A stretch of DNA of 64,000 bases from CAWCDJ01 sp963836015 (GTDB lineage: Bacteria; Acidobacteriota; Terriglobia; Bryobacterales; Bryobacteraceae): positions 239,099 to 303,098 of the forward strand of contig CAWIIF010000005.1 of the NCBI GenBank assembly GCA_963836015.1. Direction: 5' to 3'. The notes beneath the pieces are model-generated. The model was not told the origin of the DNA. It saw nothing but the letters and a program-made list of their open reading frames with translations, and ran no database searches. The translations under genes were made by a program, and so were the position numbers. The stretch's first letter is position 1, and each line of letters begins with the position of its first letter. Shown in pieces: positions 8,724 to 18,481 of this stretch.

Positions 8724-11150
8724 ATGACCACTCCAGTACCCACCCTTGAACCGGCCGATGCACGCCGCTATTTGCCGGTGCTGCTCCTGCTCTTCGCGGG
8801 AAGCGGCTGCTCCGCGTTGATCTATGAAATCGTGTGGTACCAGCTGCTGCAACTGGTGATCGGGTCGAGCGCGATCTCGCTGGGAGTGCTGCTGGCCACG
8901 TTCATGGGCGGGTTGTGCCTGGGGAGCCTGGCGCTGCCGCGGCTGCTGGCGGCACGGAAGCAGCATCCGCTGCGGGTGTACGCCAAGGTGGAGTTCGGAA
9001 TCGCCGTGTGCGGGTTGCTGGTGCTATTGGGCATGCCCCTGGTGGACGGCATCTATGCGGAGGCGGTGGGCCACGGCATGCCGGCGATCCTGCTGCGCGC
9101 GCTGGTGTGCGGCCTGTGCCTGATTCCGCCCACCTTCCTGATGGGGGCGTCGCTGCCGGCCGCCGCGCGCTGGATCGAGACCAGTCCCGAGGGCGTCTCG
9201 TGGATGGGCTTCCTGTACGGCGGCAATACCGCGGGCGCGGTGTTCGGATGCTTGCTGGCGGGCTTCTACCTGTTGCGCGAGTTCGACATGACCACCACCA
9301 CCTTCGTGGCCGCGGCGCTGAACGTGGTGGTGGGGCTGGGCAGCCTGGCGATTGCCGGGCGCACGCCGGCCCGGGCGTCGGAGCAGCCCCCCGCCGCGGC
9401 CGAGCCGGGCGCCAAGGCCTACTGGCCGGTATACGCCGCCATCGCCATTTCGGGCGCGTGCGCGCTGGGAGCGGAAGTGATCTGGACGCGCCTGCTGGGC
9501 CTCATGCTGGCGGCGACGGTGTATACGTTCTCGATCATCCTGGCGGTATTCCTGATCGGGATCGGGCTGGGCAGCGGATTCGGGTCGCTGCTGGCCCGCT
9601 CGTCGAAGCCGCGGCTGGCCTTCGGCTGCTGCCAGTTGGCGCTGGTGGGGGCCATCGGATGGACCGCCTTCATGCTGGCGGATTCCCTGCCCTACTGGCC
9701 GGTGAACCCGCTGCTCTCGACCAGCCCGTGGTTCACTTTTCAGATCGACCTGGTGCGCTGCCTGTGGGCCATCCTGCCGCCCGCGCTGCTGTGGGGCGCC
9801 AGCTTCCCCCTGGCCCTGGCGGCCGCGGCCCCCGCCAATAAGGACTCGGCGCAACTGGTAGGCGGCATCTATGCGGCCAATACGGGAGGCGCGATCGCCG
9901 GCGCGCTCAGCTTCAGCCTCGTCCTGGTGCCGTGGATCGGAACGCAGGGCTGCGAACGGGTGCTGATCGTGCTGGCGGCGATCGGCGCGGTGCTGATCCT
10001 GGCGCCGCTGGTGAGCGCGGCGCGGACGGTATACGGCGCAGCGGGCCTGGCGGCGGCGCTGGCCGCGGGCGCGGTGCTGGTGTCGCACGTTTCGGGCGTG
10101 CCTCCGGTGCTGATTGCATACGGCCGCCGCATCATGACCTCGATGACCCACACCAAGATCCTGTACTCCGGCGAGGGGATCAATTCGTCGATCGCCATCT
10201 CGCAGTGGGACGACGGCGCAGTGCAGTTCCACGTGAGCGGAAAGGTGGAGGCCTCCACCGAGCCTTACGACATGCGCCTGCAGCGGATGCTGGGCCACAT
10301 GCCGGCGCTGTTTCACCGCAACGCGAAATCCGTGCTGGTGGTGGGCTTCGGCGCGGGGGTCACGGCGGGGACGTTCGTCACCCATCCGGAAGTGCAGCGC
10401 ATCGTGATCTGCGAGATGGAGCCGCTGATTCCGCCGACAGCCACGCGGTATTTCGGCAAAGAGAACTACAACGTGATGCACGATCCGCGCGTCCAGATCG
10501 TCTACGACGACGCGCGCCACTACATCCTGACCACCAACGAGAAGTTCGACATCATCACGTCGGACCCGATTCACCCCTGGGTGAAAGGCAGCGCCACGCT
10601 CTATTCGAAGGAATATTTCGAGCTGGTGAAGCGGCATCTGAACCCCGGGGGAATCGTCACGCAGTGGGTGCCGCTCTACGAAAGCGATACACCCACGGTG
10701 AAGAGCGAGCTCGCGACGTTCTTCGACGTCTTCCCCAATGGCACGGTATGGGGCAACGAAAACAACGGCGGCTACGATTCGGTAGTGATGGGCCAGGCCG
10801 AGCCGATGAAGATCGACCTGGACGCGATGCAGGCGCAGATCGCGCGGCCGGACCACCGCGCCGTGGGGCAGTCGCTCTACGAGGTAGGCTTCCATTCACT
10901 GCCCTCGCTGCTGGCGACGTATGCCGGGCAGATGTCGGACCTGCAGCCGTGGCTGGCCGGCGCCGTCATCAATCGCGACGGCAATCTCCGGCTGCAATAC
11001 ATGGCGGGCCTGGCGCTTAACACGAGCATGGAAGCGACGATCTACAGCCAGATCCTGAGCTACCGGCGATTCCCCATGAACCTGTTCCAGGGTTCGGAAG
11101 ACAAATTGCAAGCATTGCGGTATGCAATGGAGGCGAGCGGAACGCAATAG
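8724..11150 (+). CDS. Multi-pass membrane protein fused to a spermidine synthase-like domain
   Basis: 808 residues. The first 480 or so form many hydrophobic helices ('FAGSGCSALIYEIVWYQLL' in the first), in two MFS-like halves split near residue 235. From about 500 the protein is a class I methyltransferase fold of the spermidine synthase type, with 'VLVVGFGAGVTAGTF' (nucleotide loop), 'CEMEP', 'YDDARHYI' and 'SDPIHPWVKG'. Such fusions are common in Acidobacteria and Proteobacteria; whether they make polyamines is unproven. TATGATAAC at about 8690 may be its -10 element. The 3' end overlaps the AsmA-like gene by 29 bases, so the two are probably co-expressed. Confidence 0.85.
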   Translation: MTTPVPTLEPADARRYLPVLLLLFAGSGCSALIYEIVWYQLLQLVIGSSAISLGVLLATFMGGLCLGSLALPRLLAARKQHPLRVYAKVEFGIAVCGLLVLLGMPLVDGIYAEAVGHGMPAILLRALVCGLCLIPPTFLMGASLPAAARWIETSPEGVSWMGFLYGGNTAGAVFGCLLAGFYLLREFDMTTTTFVAAALNVVVGLGSLAIAGRTPARASEQPPAAAEPGAKAYWPVYAAIAISGACALGAEVIWTRLLGLMLAATVYTFSIILAVFLIGIGLGSGFGSLLARSSKPRLAFGCCQLALVGAIGWTAFMLADSLPYWPVNPLLSTSPWFTFQIDLVRCLWAILPPALLWGASFPLALAAAAPANKDSAQLVGGIYAANTGGAIAGALSFSLVLVPWIGTQGCERVLIVLAAIGAVLILAPLVSAARTVYGAAGLAAALAAGAVLVSHVSGVPPVLIAYGRRIMTSMTHTKILYSGEGINSSIAISQWDDGAVQFHVSGKVEASTEPYDMRLQRMLGHMPALFHRNAKSVLVVGFGAGVTAGTFVTHPEVQRIVICEMEPLIPPTATRYFGKENYNVMHDPRVQIVYDDARHYILTTNEKFDIITSDPIHPWVKGSATLYSKEYFELVKRHLNPGGIVTQWVPLYESDTPTVKSELATFFDVFPNGTVWGNENNGGYDSVVMGQAEPMKIDLDAMQAQIARPDHRAVGQSLYEVGFHSLPSLLATYAGQMSDLQPWLAGAVINRDGNLRLQYMAGLALNTSMEATIYSQILSYRRFPMNLFQGSEDKLQALRYAMEASGTQ

Positions 11151-12675
11151 CCGGAAGGTCCTGTACTGGTCGATCGGCGGCGGCGCCGTACTGGCCGTGC
11201 TGTGCGCGGTGGGGCTGATCGGCGCGGGGAGATGGCTATCGCCGGCCGCGCGGCGCGAGGTCATCCGCGCGCTGAAGCAGCAGTACCGGAGCGATGTGGA
11301 GCTCCGCTCGCTCGAGGTCTCGTTCTTCCCTTACCCGCACGCCACCGGGGATGGACTGGTCTTCCGCAAAGACGGCCGCCGCGACGTGCCGCCGCTGATC
11401 GAGCTGGCGCACTTCGAGGCGCGGGCGGGATGGCTCGACCTGTTCCGCTCGCCCCGCCACGTGGACAGCGTGACGCTGCAAGGGCTCCGGATCCACATTT
11501 CGCACCAGGGTGCGGCACCGGATCGAGAGTCCGATCAGGGGAAGAAGGGCCCGCCGCCGTCATTCGAGATCGAGAGTGTCACGGCGGACGGCACGCTGCT
11601 CGAGCTACTCCCCAAGACGCCCGGGAAGGAGCCACTGACGTTCGACATTTACAAGCTCGCGCTGCGATCGGTGAGCGCGGACGGCCCCATGCATTATCAC
11701 GCGCTGCTGCGGAATGCCAAGCCTCCCGGTCTGATTCACGCGACCGGCGATTTCGGACCCTGGCACGCCGACGACCCGGGCCAGACACCGGTGACGGGCG
11801 ATTACCAGTTCTCCGACGCCGACCTCGGGGTCTTCAAGGGACTGGCGGGCAAACTCTCATCCACCGGCAGATTCGGCGGGCCGCTGGAGCGGCTCGAGGT
11901 GACCGGCCAGACGGACACGCCGGACTTCACGATCCTGGCGGGCAATCATCCGGTCCGCCTGACGACCACGTTCAGCGCAACGGTGGACGGAACCGACGGC
12001 GACACGCTGCTGCATCCGGTCACCGGTCACTTCGGCCAGACGACGGTGGTGGCAAACGGCGGAATCATCGGCAGGCCCGGCGTCCACGGCAAGACGGTTT
12101 CGCTCGATTCGACGGTGGAGGGCGGCAACCTGGCGGACGTGCTGCGTCTGGGCGTCAAATCCGATCCGCCGCCGATGACCGGCAAGATCAGCTTTCATTC
12201 CAAGATTCGAATACCGCCCGGACATCAGGATATCGCCGACAAGTTGTACCTGAACGGCCAGTTCGACGTGGCGTCGGGGAGATTTACGAGTGCGACGCTG
12301 GAAAAGAAGGTCAGCAGCCTGAGCGAACGCGCGCGCGGGGACACGGACAGCCAGGGGACGAGCGGTGCGGCATCGGAGATTCGTGGAAGATTTGTCCTGG
12401 ACCAGGGAACAATTACGTTGTCGGGCATGGCATTTCAAATTCCGGGAGCGACCATCCGGTTGAACGGGACGTACGGACTCGAAGGCGAGAAGCTGGATTT
12501 TCGGGGCACGGCGACGATGCAGGCGAAGCTCTCGGAGATGACTACCGGGATCAAGTCGTTTCTGCTGAAGGCGCTCGATCCGTTGTTTCACAAGAACAAC
12601 GCGGGCGCAGTGATTCCGATTTATATCCGGGGCACGCGGGCGGATCCTTCGTTCGGGCTGGACTGGAAGCCGTGA
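11122..12675 (+). CDS. AsmA-like inner-membrane-anchored protein
   Basis: 517 residues. The start lies inside the preceding gene (29-base overlap), suggesting translational coupling. A basic stretch then one transmembrane helix (about 12-35, 'VLYWSIGGGAVLAVLCAVGLIGAG') anchors a large periplasmic region of beta-rich repeats. 'VELRSLEVSFFPYPHATGDGL' near residue 55 and a C-terminal 'GTITLSGMAFQIPGATIRLNGTYG' resemble the AsmA/TamB-like bridging proteins linked to lipid transport and envelope homeostasis. The assignment rests on overall pattern, not on catalytic residues. A perfect 8-bp inverted repeat covers the stop codon. Confidence 0.75.
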   Translation: MQWRRAERNSRKVLYWSIGGGAVLAVLCAVGLIGAGRWLSPAARREVIRALKQQYRSDVELRSLEVSFFPYPHATGDGLVFRKDGRRDVPPLIELAHFEARAGWLDLFRSPRHVDSVTLQGLRIHISHQGAAPDRESDQGKKGPPPSFEIESVTADGTLLELLPKTPGKEPLTFDIYKLALRSVSADGPMHYHALLRNAKPPGLIHATGDFGPWHADDPGQTPVTGDYQFSDADLGVFKGLAGKLSSTGRFGGPLERLEVTGQTDTPDFTILAGNHPVRLTTTFSATVDGTDGDTLLHPVTGHFGQTTVVANGGIIGRPGVHGKTVSLDSTVEGGNLADVLRLGVKSDPPPMTGKISFHSKIRIPPGHQDIADKLYLNGQFDVASGRFTSATLEKKVSSLSERARGDTDSQGTSGAASEIRGRFVLDQGTITLSGMAFQIPGATIRLNGTYGLEGEKLDFRGTATMQAKLSEMTTGIKSFLLKALDPLFHKNNAGAVIPIYIRGTRADPSFGLDWKP

Positions 12676-12717
12676 GGGGCCGGCCCGCTCCCTCACGGTC
12701 GTGGCTCTGTGTTTTTT
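12671..12717. terminator. Hairpin and T-run between convergent genes
   Basis: CGTGAGGG (12671-12678) and CCCTCACG (12690-12697) form a perfect 8-bp stem with an 11-base loop that includes the AsmA-like stop codon. A run of six T follows at 12712-12717, about 15 bases after the stem. This lies between convergent genes and probably ends transcription of the plus-strand pair, although the T-run is further away than in a textbook terminator. Confidence 0.5.
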
Positions 12718-14272
12718 ACCGCCGGGGATAGCCGGCCGGGGCTAGGGTGTAGGTCCGATCCCAGGAGGCCATGCGGCCGATCGGATCGCCGGAGATTACG
12801 ATCTCGACACGCCGGTTCTGTTCACGCCCTGCGGCTGTGGCGTTGGACCCGAGCGGGCGCGAATCGCCGAGGTCCCTGGCAGTGACACTGCCCGCAGTGA
12901 GGCCCTGGTCCAACAGGATGCTTCGGACCGCTTCGGCGCGCGCCGAAGCGGATGAGCCGGCGGCGCTATTGGAAAAGCCTTCGACTTCGACGCGCAGGCC
13001 GGGATAGCGCGCCACGATGGCGGCCAGCCGGGAGACCTGGCTGACGGTCCCCTGGTTGAGCTCCGTACCGCGGAACGCCGGGTCGCCCAGTGTGACGATG
13101 AGGCCGCGCGGAGTGTCCCGAGTGGCAAGGAGGCCGCCGAGCTGGGCGGCGAGGCGCCGGCGCAATTCGGCCTTTTGAGGGTCCGGAGCGGGGGGAGCAG
13201 TCCGCTCGGCAGTCATCACCGCGGGGCTGGTGACGGCGGGGCGGGTCTCGGCGGCACGGGCGGCGGCCTCGGCACGCTCCCGCGCGGCGCGCTCGGCATC
13301 AGCCTGGGCGCGCGCGGCGTCCGCCTCGGCCCGCGCCTTCTGCACCTCGGCCTGGGCTTCCACCTGAGCCTGCTGCGCCTGGGCCGCCTGCTTTTGCGCG
13401 GCGGCAAGCTGCTCCTCCTGATGGCGCTGCTCGGCGATCACGCGGGCATCTTCCGCGGTTTGCGCGGCCTCCCGGGCGTTCTGGACTACCTTACTGCTCG
13501 GATTCTTGCCCGCTTCGAGACGCTTGGCCTCTTCGAACTGCGCCTGCGCCTTTTGGAAAGTCGCCGCGGCGTAGGTGTCGGCGCCGGCAGCACGCGCGAT
13601 GCCGAGGGCATTCTGCGCTTCGTAGACCGCGAGCATGGCTTCGTATTTCTTCATTGAAACCTTCGGCATCGAAGCCACGTTGGCGTCCATCTGCTCTGGC
13701 ACGTGCCAGGTATAGTGGCCGCGCGGCATCAGCTCATACTTGGCGTTGATGGGCTGCACCGTGCCTAGCGTGTCGGGGCGGATCTCGTTTTCGAGCACCA
13801 CCACGTCGCTTGGACGGCGCGCCGCCGAATACGGCTCGGCCGTTACGATCAGGCCGAACGCCTGCAGATCCGTCGTAACGTGAAGGTCGGCCTTGTTCGA
13901 ACCGCTGGGGACGATCTCTCCCAGGTTTCTCGCGGCACCCTCCGGCGTGATCGCCCAGAGGGTATAAGTCAGGTATTCGCGTCCGTAGGCCGAAGGCGAT
14001 GTCAGGTTCTCGAATTTCGCATCGATTTCGGTCCTGCCCTGCTTCGATTCCACGGTAGCTTCTCCCTTGCCGTGGGGAAGCAGCACGGTGCCTCGAAAAT
14101 CGATCTTTGTAGGACCCTGCCGGTATTGATAGTTGATCGCCTTGGTGGTGCGGTCTACAACGGTGACGTTGTAAATAGGTACTGCCTCCCGTTTAGGGGG
14201 CGCCTCCTGGCACATTGCTGGTAATGCAAAGACAAAGACCGCTGAACCGATGATCGTGCGCTTGAACTTCAT
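12716..14272 (-). CDS. OmpA-family protein with alanine-rich coiled coil
   Basis: 518 residues with a signal peptide (about 1-21, ending AMCQ). The N-terminal 200 residues form a domain I cannot name ('FRGTVLLPHGKGEATVESK'). Residues about 205-345 are alanine-, glutamine- and glutamate-rich and strongly coiled-coil ('QAQVEAQAEVQKARAEADAA'), like the DUF4398/lipoprotein helical segment that precedes many OmpA domains. The last 110 residues are an OmpA-type peptidoglycan-binding domain: 'LRVEVEGFSNSAAGSSASARAEAVRSIL' and 'NRRVEIVISG'. It probably links the outer envelope to the peptidoglycan. GGGGAG lies just before the ATG. Confidence 0.88.
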   Translation of the reverse strand: MKFKRTIIGSAVFVFALPAMCQEAPPKREAVPIYNVTVVDRTTKAINYQYRQGPTKIDFRGTVLLPHGKGEATVESKQGRTEIDAKFENLTSPSAYGREYLTYTLWAITPEGAARNLGEIVPSGSNKADLHVTTDLQAFGLIVTAEPYSAARRPSDVVVLENEIRPDTLGTVQPINAKYELMPRGHYTWHVPEQMDANVASMPKVSMKKYEAMLAVYEAQNALGIARAAGADTYAAATFQKAQAQFEEAKRLEAGKNPSSKVVQNAREAAQTAEDARVIAEQRHQEEQLAAAQKQAAQAQQAQVEAQAEVQKARAEADAARAQADAERAARERAEAAARAAETRPAVTSPAVMTAERTAPPAPDPQKAELRRRLAAQLGGLLATRDTPRGLIVTLGDPAFRGTELNQGTVSQVSRLAAIVARYPGLRVEVEGFSNSAAGSSASARAEAVRSILLDQGLTAGSVTARDLGDSRPLGSNATAAGREQNRRVEIVISGDPIGRMASWDRTYTLAPAGYPRR

Positions 14273-14400
14273 TTTTCTCCCCTCGGAGTACCGTTAGATG
14301 CAAACCGGCTGCCAATTCGGGAGCTTTGTGCGGGAGATCACATCCGAGGCGGCCGCTGCGCCGCATGCGGAATCCAAGAAATAGGTGGGAAGCGAACGGC

Positions 14401-14790
14401 ATGCAGGCCCTGGCCAACCTCGTCGCGATTGTGCATCTCGCCTATTTTGCGTTCGTCGTTCTCGGGTTCGCAGGTATCGTGACCGGCGCATTCCGGCACT
14501 GGAAGTGGGTGCGGAATTCCTGGTTCCGGATCCTTCACCTGCTGGCCATTTACATCGTCCTGGCAGAGGACGTGATCGGCCTGGTCTGTCCGCTCAATGT
14601 GGCGGAGACGGGCTTGCGGACTTCGGCGCGTGTGCCGGAATCGGGCGTGGGGCGGGTGCTGGACCGGCTACTGTACCACACCATCCACGGGACAGCCCTC
14701 GACATCATCTACTGGTCGCTGGGCATCGCTTCGCTGGCGCTTCTGGTTCTCGTGCCGCCCAACTTCCTGTCCCGCGCGCGCCGCCGGTGA
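14401..14790 (+). CDS. DUF2784 family small membrane protein
   Basis: 129 residues from the ATG at 14401, which is preceded by AGGTGGGAAG. The protein starts 'MQALANLVAIVHLAYFAFVV' and carries 'WKWVRNSWFRILHLLAIYIV' and a cysteine in 'GLVCPLN'. These are the signatures of DUF2784, a four-helix inner-membrane family of unknown function. Hydrophobic segments run at about 5-25, 43-65, 98-120. The frame is open upstream to 14326, but that part is arginine-rich and not family-like. It ends 66 bases before the second ADOP gene. Confidence 0.85.
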   Translation: MQALANLVAIVHLAYFAFVVLGFAGIVTGAFRHWKWVRNSWFRILHLLAIYIVLAEDVIGLVCPLNVAETGLRTSARVPESGVGRVLDRLLYHTIHGTALDIIYWSLGIASLALLVLVPPNFLSRARRR

Positions 14791-14856
14791 CGGCGGACTC
14801 GTCCCCGGCGGAACGAAAAGGGTTTCCATGCGTAATAATCTCTTTGGGGGTGACCC

Positions 14857-17304
14857 ATGTCGCTCGGGCCCTCGTTCGCCCACCTGTGGCAGGACCTCGC
14901 TTACGGCCTGCGCATGTTCCGGAAGAATCCGGCGTTCTCTGCAATCACCGTGCTGACGCTGGCGCTCGGAATCGGCGCCAACACCGCGATGTTCAGCGTG
15001 GTGGATTCGATCCTGCTCCGTCCGCTGCCATATCCACGGTCCGATCGCCTCATGCTGGTCTGGGAGAAGCCCCCCAAAGGCCGTCAGAATAGCGTCTCGG
15101 CCGCGAATTTTCTGGACTGGCGCGAGCAGAACCAGGCCTTCCGAAACCTGGTCGGACTCACGTTCGGCAGCTTCAACCTCTCCGGCAAAGATCAGCCGGA
15201 GCGTGTGGACGGTATGCGGGCCTCCTGGGACTTTTTCGACATGGTCGGCATCCATCCGGCGCTCGGCCGCGGGTTTTCCGCCGAAGAAGACCGCCCGGGC
15301 GCGCCGCGTGTCGCGGTCATCACGCATGCCCTCTGGCAGCGGAGGTTCGGCGGCGACCCGCAAATCGTCGGCCGCTCGATCACGGTGGATGGCGAACCCT
15401 GCACGATCATCGGCGTCATGCCGGCCGGCTTCCGGTTCTTTTTCAGCCCCGAGATGTGGCTCCCGCTGGCGCTCGACCGGTCCAAGGCCACGCGCGATTT
15501 CCACTTCATGATCCCCATCGGCCGCCTGAAAGACGGCGTATCGCCGGCGCAGGCGCAGGCGCAAATGGACGGCATCGCCAAGAACATCGAGCGCGCCTAC
15601 CCAAAATCGAACAAGGGCTGGGGCGTGTTCGTGCAATCCATGCAGGAGGCCGCAGTCGAGGGCCAGCGCCAGGGAGTGCTGGTGTTGTTCGGCGCAGTCG
15701 GGTTTGTGCTCCTCATCGCGTGCGTCAACGTGGCCAACCTGCTGCTGGCCAAGGCGGCCGCGCGGCAGAGCGAAATGGCGGTCCGCGCCTCGCTGGGGGC
15801 GGCGCGCATACGGCTGGTGGCGCAATTGCTCACGGAAAGTGTGCTGCTGGCGATTGCCGGTGGCCTGTTGGGGCTGCTGCTGGCCTTCTGGCTGGTGAAG
15901 ACGCTGCACGCTCTCATCCCGGCCCAGATGCTGGCCGGCTTTTCTGAAATAGCGATCGATTACCGCGTTATGGCCTTTGCGCTGGGGCTTTCCATCGTCA
16001 CCGGAATCTTCTTCGGGCTGTTTCCCGCCTGGCGCATCACCAACTTCAATCTGCACGACATCTTGAAAGAAGGCGGACGCGGCTCGCACGGCACGTCCGG
16101 TCAGGCGCGGTTCCGCAGCGTGCTGGTGGCCGCCGAAATCGCCCTTTCGCTGGTGCTGCTGGTGTGCGCCGGGCTGATGATCCGCAGCCTTTTCGCCATG
16201 CGGACCGTCAATCCCGGATTCCGGCCGGATCACGTGTTGACGATGCGGCTCTCCATGGCCGAGGGCCGTTATCCGGGCGCTCCGCGCGTGCGCCAGTTTT
16301 ACCGCGAGGTCCTCGAGCGGGTCCGCGCGATTCCGGGCGTGCGGAGCGCGAGCATCTCGATGAGCCTGCCGCTCCAGGGTTCCGCTTTCGGCATGCCTTT
16401 TCAGGTCGCCAGCCATCCGCAGGTGCCGATCTCCGAAGCGCCCGGCGCCCCTTATGAGCTCGTGAGCGCCGACTATTTCCGCACCATGGGGATCGGCCTG
16501 GCGAAAGGGCGCGTGTTCACGGAGCGCGATAACGAGAACGGGCCTCCGGTGGCTGTGGTCAACGAGACCTTCGTCAAGAGGTACCTGCCGAAGGAGGAGC
16601 CGATCGGGCAGCGCCTGCTGGTGGAAGAGCTGGTGACCGGCAAGACACAGCTCGGGCCGCCGATCGCCTGGGAGATCGTCGGCGTGATCCGCGACGTCAA
16701 ATTCGGCGGGTTGAACAGCGACGGGGTTCCGGTAATCTACGTGCCGCTGCTGCAGAGCCCCTGGCCCAGCGGTATTCTGGCGCTGCGCACCGAATCCGAC
16801 CCCTCCGGCGTCACGCAGGCGGCGCGGTCCGCTCTGGCGCAGGTCGATCGCGATATGCCGGTGACGTCGGTCAAGACGATGGACCAGGTGGTGGCGGATT
16901 CCCTCTCGCAATCGCGCATTCAGACCTGGCTGATCGGCGCGTTTGGCCTGGTGGCGCTGATCCTCGCAGCTCTGGGGATCTACGGAGTGATGTCCTATGC
17001 CGTGGCGCAGGGCACGCACGACATGGGCCTGCGGATCGCGCTCGGCGCGAGCGCGGGCGACGTGCTCAAACTGGTTCTCGGCAAGGGAATGCTGTTGACC
17101 GGCATCGGACTGGTGGTGGGCGTGGCCGGCGCACTGGCGCTCACGCGCCTGCTCTCGAGCCTGCTTTTCAGTGTCAAGGCGACCGACCCGTGGACCTTCG
17201 TGGTGGTTTCGCTGTTACTGGCCGCGGTGGCGCTGGCCGCCGGGTTCATCCCCGCGCGGCGCGCGACCCGTATCGATCCTGTCATCGCTTTGCGCGTGGA
17301 GTGA
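14857..17304 (+). CDS. ADOP-family ABC transporter permease (second copy)
   Basis: 815 residues. It has the family N-terminus 'LWQDLAYGLRMFRKNPAFS' and 'TLALGIGANTAMFSVVDSILLRPLPYP', a MacB-like periplasmic core, then a first FtsX block near residue 270 ('FVLLIACVNVANLLLAKAAARQSEMAVRASLGAAR'). A second core and terminal FtsX block end 'ARRATRIDPVIALRVE'. GGGGGTGA just before the ATG may act as the ribosome site; TAATAAT at about 14832 could be its -10 element. No ATPase gene is linked. The 3' end overlaps the convergent regulator gene by 23 bases. Confidence 0.94.
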   Translation: MSLGPSFAHLWQDLAYGLRMFRKNPAFSAITVLTLALGIGANTAMFSVVDSILLRPLPYPRSDRLMLVWEKPPKGRQNSVSAANFLDWREQNQAFRNLVGLTFGSFNLSGKDQPERVDGMRASWDFFDMVGIHPALGRGFSAEEDRPGAPRVAVITHALWQRRFGGDPQIVGRSITVDGEPCTIIGVMPAGFRFFFSPEMWLPLALDRSKATRDFHFMIPIGRLKDGVSPAQAQAQMDGIAKNIERAYPKSNKGWGVFVQSMQEAAVEGQRQGVLVLFGAVGFVLLIACVNVANLLLAKAAARQSEMAVRASLGAARIRLVAQLLTESVLLAIAGGLLGLLLAFWLVKTLHALIPAQMLAGFSEIAIDYRVMAFALGLSIVTGIFFGLFPAWRITNFNLHDILKEGGRGSHGTSGQARFRSVLVAAEIALSLVLLVCAGLMIRSLFAMRTVNPGFRPDHVLTMRLSMAEGRYPGAPRVRQFYREVLERVRAIPGVRSASISMSLPLQGSAFGMPFQVASHPQVPISEAPGAPYELVSADYFRTMGIGLAKGRVFTERDNENGPPVAVVNETFVKRYLPKEEPIGQRLLVEELVTGKTQLGPPIAWEIVGVIRDVKFGGLNSDGVPVIYVPLLQSPWPSGILALRTESDPSGVTQAARSALAQVDRDMPVTSVKTMDQVVADSLSQSRIQTWLIGAFGLVALILAALGIYGVMSYAVAQGTHDMGLRIALGASAGDVLKLVLGKGMLLTGIGLVVGVAGALALTRLLSSLLFSVKATDPWTFVVVSLLLAAVALAAGFIPARRATRIDPVIALRVE

Positions 17305-18421
17305 TCTTCGCGCCGCAGGAATCGCGGATGACGAGATAGCATTCCACCAGGATGTCGCGCACAAACGCGTCGGGCCGCTCGATGCGGTCGAGCATGGCGG
17401 CCATGGCGGCCTCTCCGATTTCGCGGCACGGCTGGTGCACGGTGGTGAGCGGCACCGGCAGCAGGCTCGCATATTCCACATCGTCGATGCCGACGATCCG
17501 TATATCGGCGGGAATGCGATAGCCCATCCCGAGCAGGACCTGCATCAGCTGCCCCGCCGTGCGGTCGTTGGCGCAGACAAACCCGCGGCCTTCCGGCTTG
17601 TGGCCGAGCATGGGGCGGACGGTCTCTTCGGCAATGGCCTCCACCTGCCAGACCGGGCCGCGCTCGAGCCCGATTCCGTTCGCCAGGAGCGCTTCACGAA
17701 AACCGGCGATACGGGCCTGGACGGTGGGCGCGCTGCCGGTGTGAGCCACCAGCGCGACGTGCCGGACGCCGAGGTCGAGGAGGTGTCCGGCAGCCATGTA
17801 GCCCGCGCGGCGGTTGTCGATGCCCACCAGGTCGTGCGGGGTGCGGCCGGGATACGGCGCGACGCAGCGATCCAGCAGGACGATCGGGATGCGCGCGGCT
17901 TCGAGCTGCGAAACGATCGCGAGATTGGTTTCGCGCGGCCGCTCACCGTTCTCGAGCGGGGCGAAGAAAACTCCGGCGACCCGTTTCCGGATGTACTGCC
18001 CGCACAGTTCGAGCGCCTGCTCTTCGGGGGAAGCCTGGCCGGCCGCCGCATGGCCCCATAGCAGCGCGTGGCGGCTAGCCCGCGGCGCGGCGGCGATGCC
18101 GCGGCAGATGGGCTCGAAGACTTCGGTGCTGCCCAGATCGGGGATGAGCAGCCCGAATACCATGCCGTCTTCCGCGGGATGCATATCGCGGATGTAAGTT
18201 CCCGACCCGGCGATGCGCTCCACCAGCCCGCGCTGCGCCAGTTCCCGCATGGCGCGCCCCACGGTGATGCGCGAGGTGCGGAACTGTTGCACCAGTGCCG
18301 CTTCGCTGGGGAACTTTTGCCCGGCGCGGTATTTCCCGGAGAGGATGTCCCCGGAGAGAGTCTCGAATACCTGCCGGTACTTGGGAGCGTGCGGTTCTGC
18401 GCTGAAGCTGCGCCGCGCCAT
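17282..18421 (-). CDS. GntR-family repressor with LacI-type sensor domain (AraR-like)
   Basis: 379 residues. Residues about 10-75 form a GntR winged helix ('YRQVFETLSGDILSGKYRAGQKFPSEAALVQQFRTSRITVGRAMRELAQRGLVER' spans it). Residues about 87-370 are a periplasmic-binding-protein-like sensor as in LacI/GalR ('GLLIPDLG', 'GVFFAPLE', 'VLLDRCVA', 'RHVALVAH', 'VGIDDVEYASLLPVPLTTVHQP'). This combination is that of AraR and related sugar-responsive repressors. The ligand is unknown and no sugar operon is adjacent. TTGCTA-18-TAATAT on the minus strand lies 6 bases before the ATG, and a 19-base repeat overlaps it, so self-regulation is likely. Confidence 0.9.
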   Translation of the reverse strand: MARRSFSAEPHAPKYRQVFETLSGDILSGKYRAGQKFPSEAALVQQFRTSRITVGRAMRELAQRGLVERIAGSGTYIRDMHPAEDGMVFGLLIPDLGSTEVFEPICRGIAAAPRASRHALLWGHAAAGQASPEEQALELCGQYIRKRVAGVFFAPLENGERPRETNLAIVSQLEAARIPIVLLDRCVAPYPGRTPHDLVGIDNRRAGYMAAGHLLDLGVRHVALVAHTGSAPTVQARIAGFREALLANGIGLERGPVWQVEAIAEETVRPMLGHKPEGRGFVCANDRTAGQLMQVLLGMGYRIPADIRIVGIDDVEYASLLPVPLTTVHQPCREIGEAAMAAMLDRIERPDAFVRDILVECYLVIRDSCGAKITPRAKR

Positions 18422-18457
18422 ATCCTGATATTACAGCTTTGTGCCGGAGTATAGCAA
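18422..18457 (-). promoter_or_regulatory. Promoter of the GntR-type regulator gene with overlapping repeat
   Basis: On the minus strand TTGCTA (18457-18452), an 18-base spacer and TAATAT (18433-18428) form a sigma-70-like promoter. The ATG is only 6 bases beyond the -10. The segment 18422-18440 recurs in the same orientation at 18694-18712 with 17 of 19 bases identical, so it may be an operator for this regulator. Confidence 0.5.
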
Positions 18458-18481
18458 CTTCACAAGTCAGGCGGCCATCCA

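Noticed and set aside
9024..10895. 623-codon minus-strand frame opposite the spermidine-synthase-like fusion
   Set aside because: Composition is His/Arg/Gln-rich without motifs. The plus strand encodes a clear membrane and methyltransferase protein.
14668..17019. 783-codon minus-strand frame opposite the second ADOP
   Set aside because: It has shadow composition with no domain, and the ADOP on the plus strand is unmistakable.
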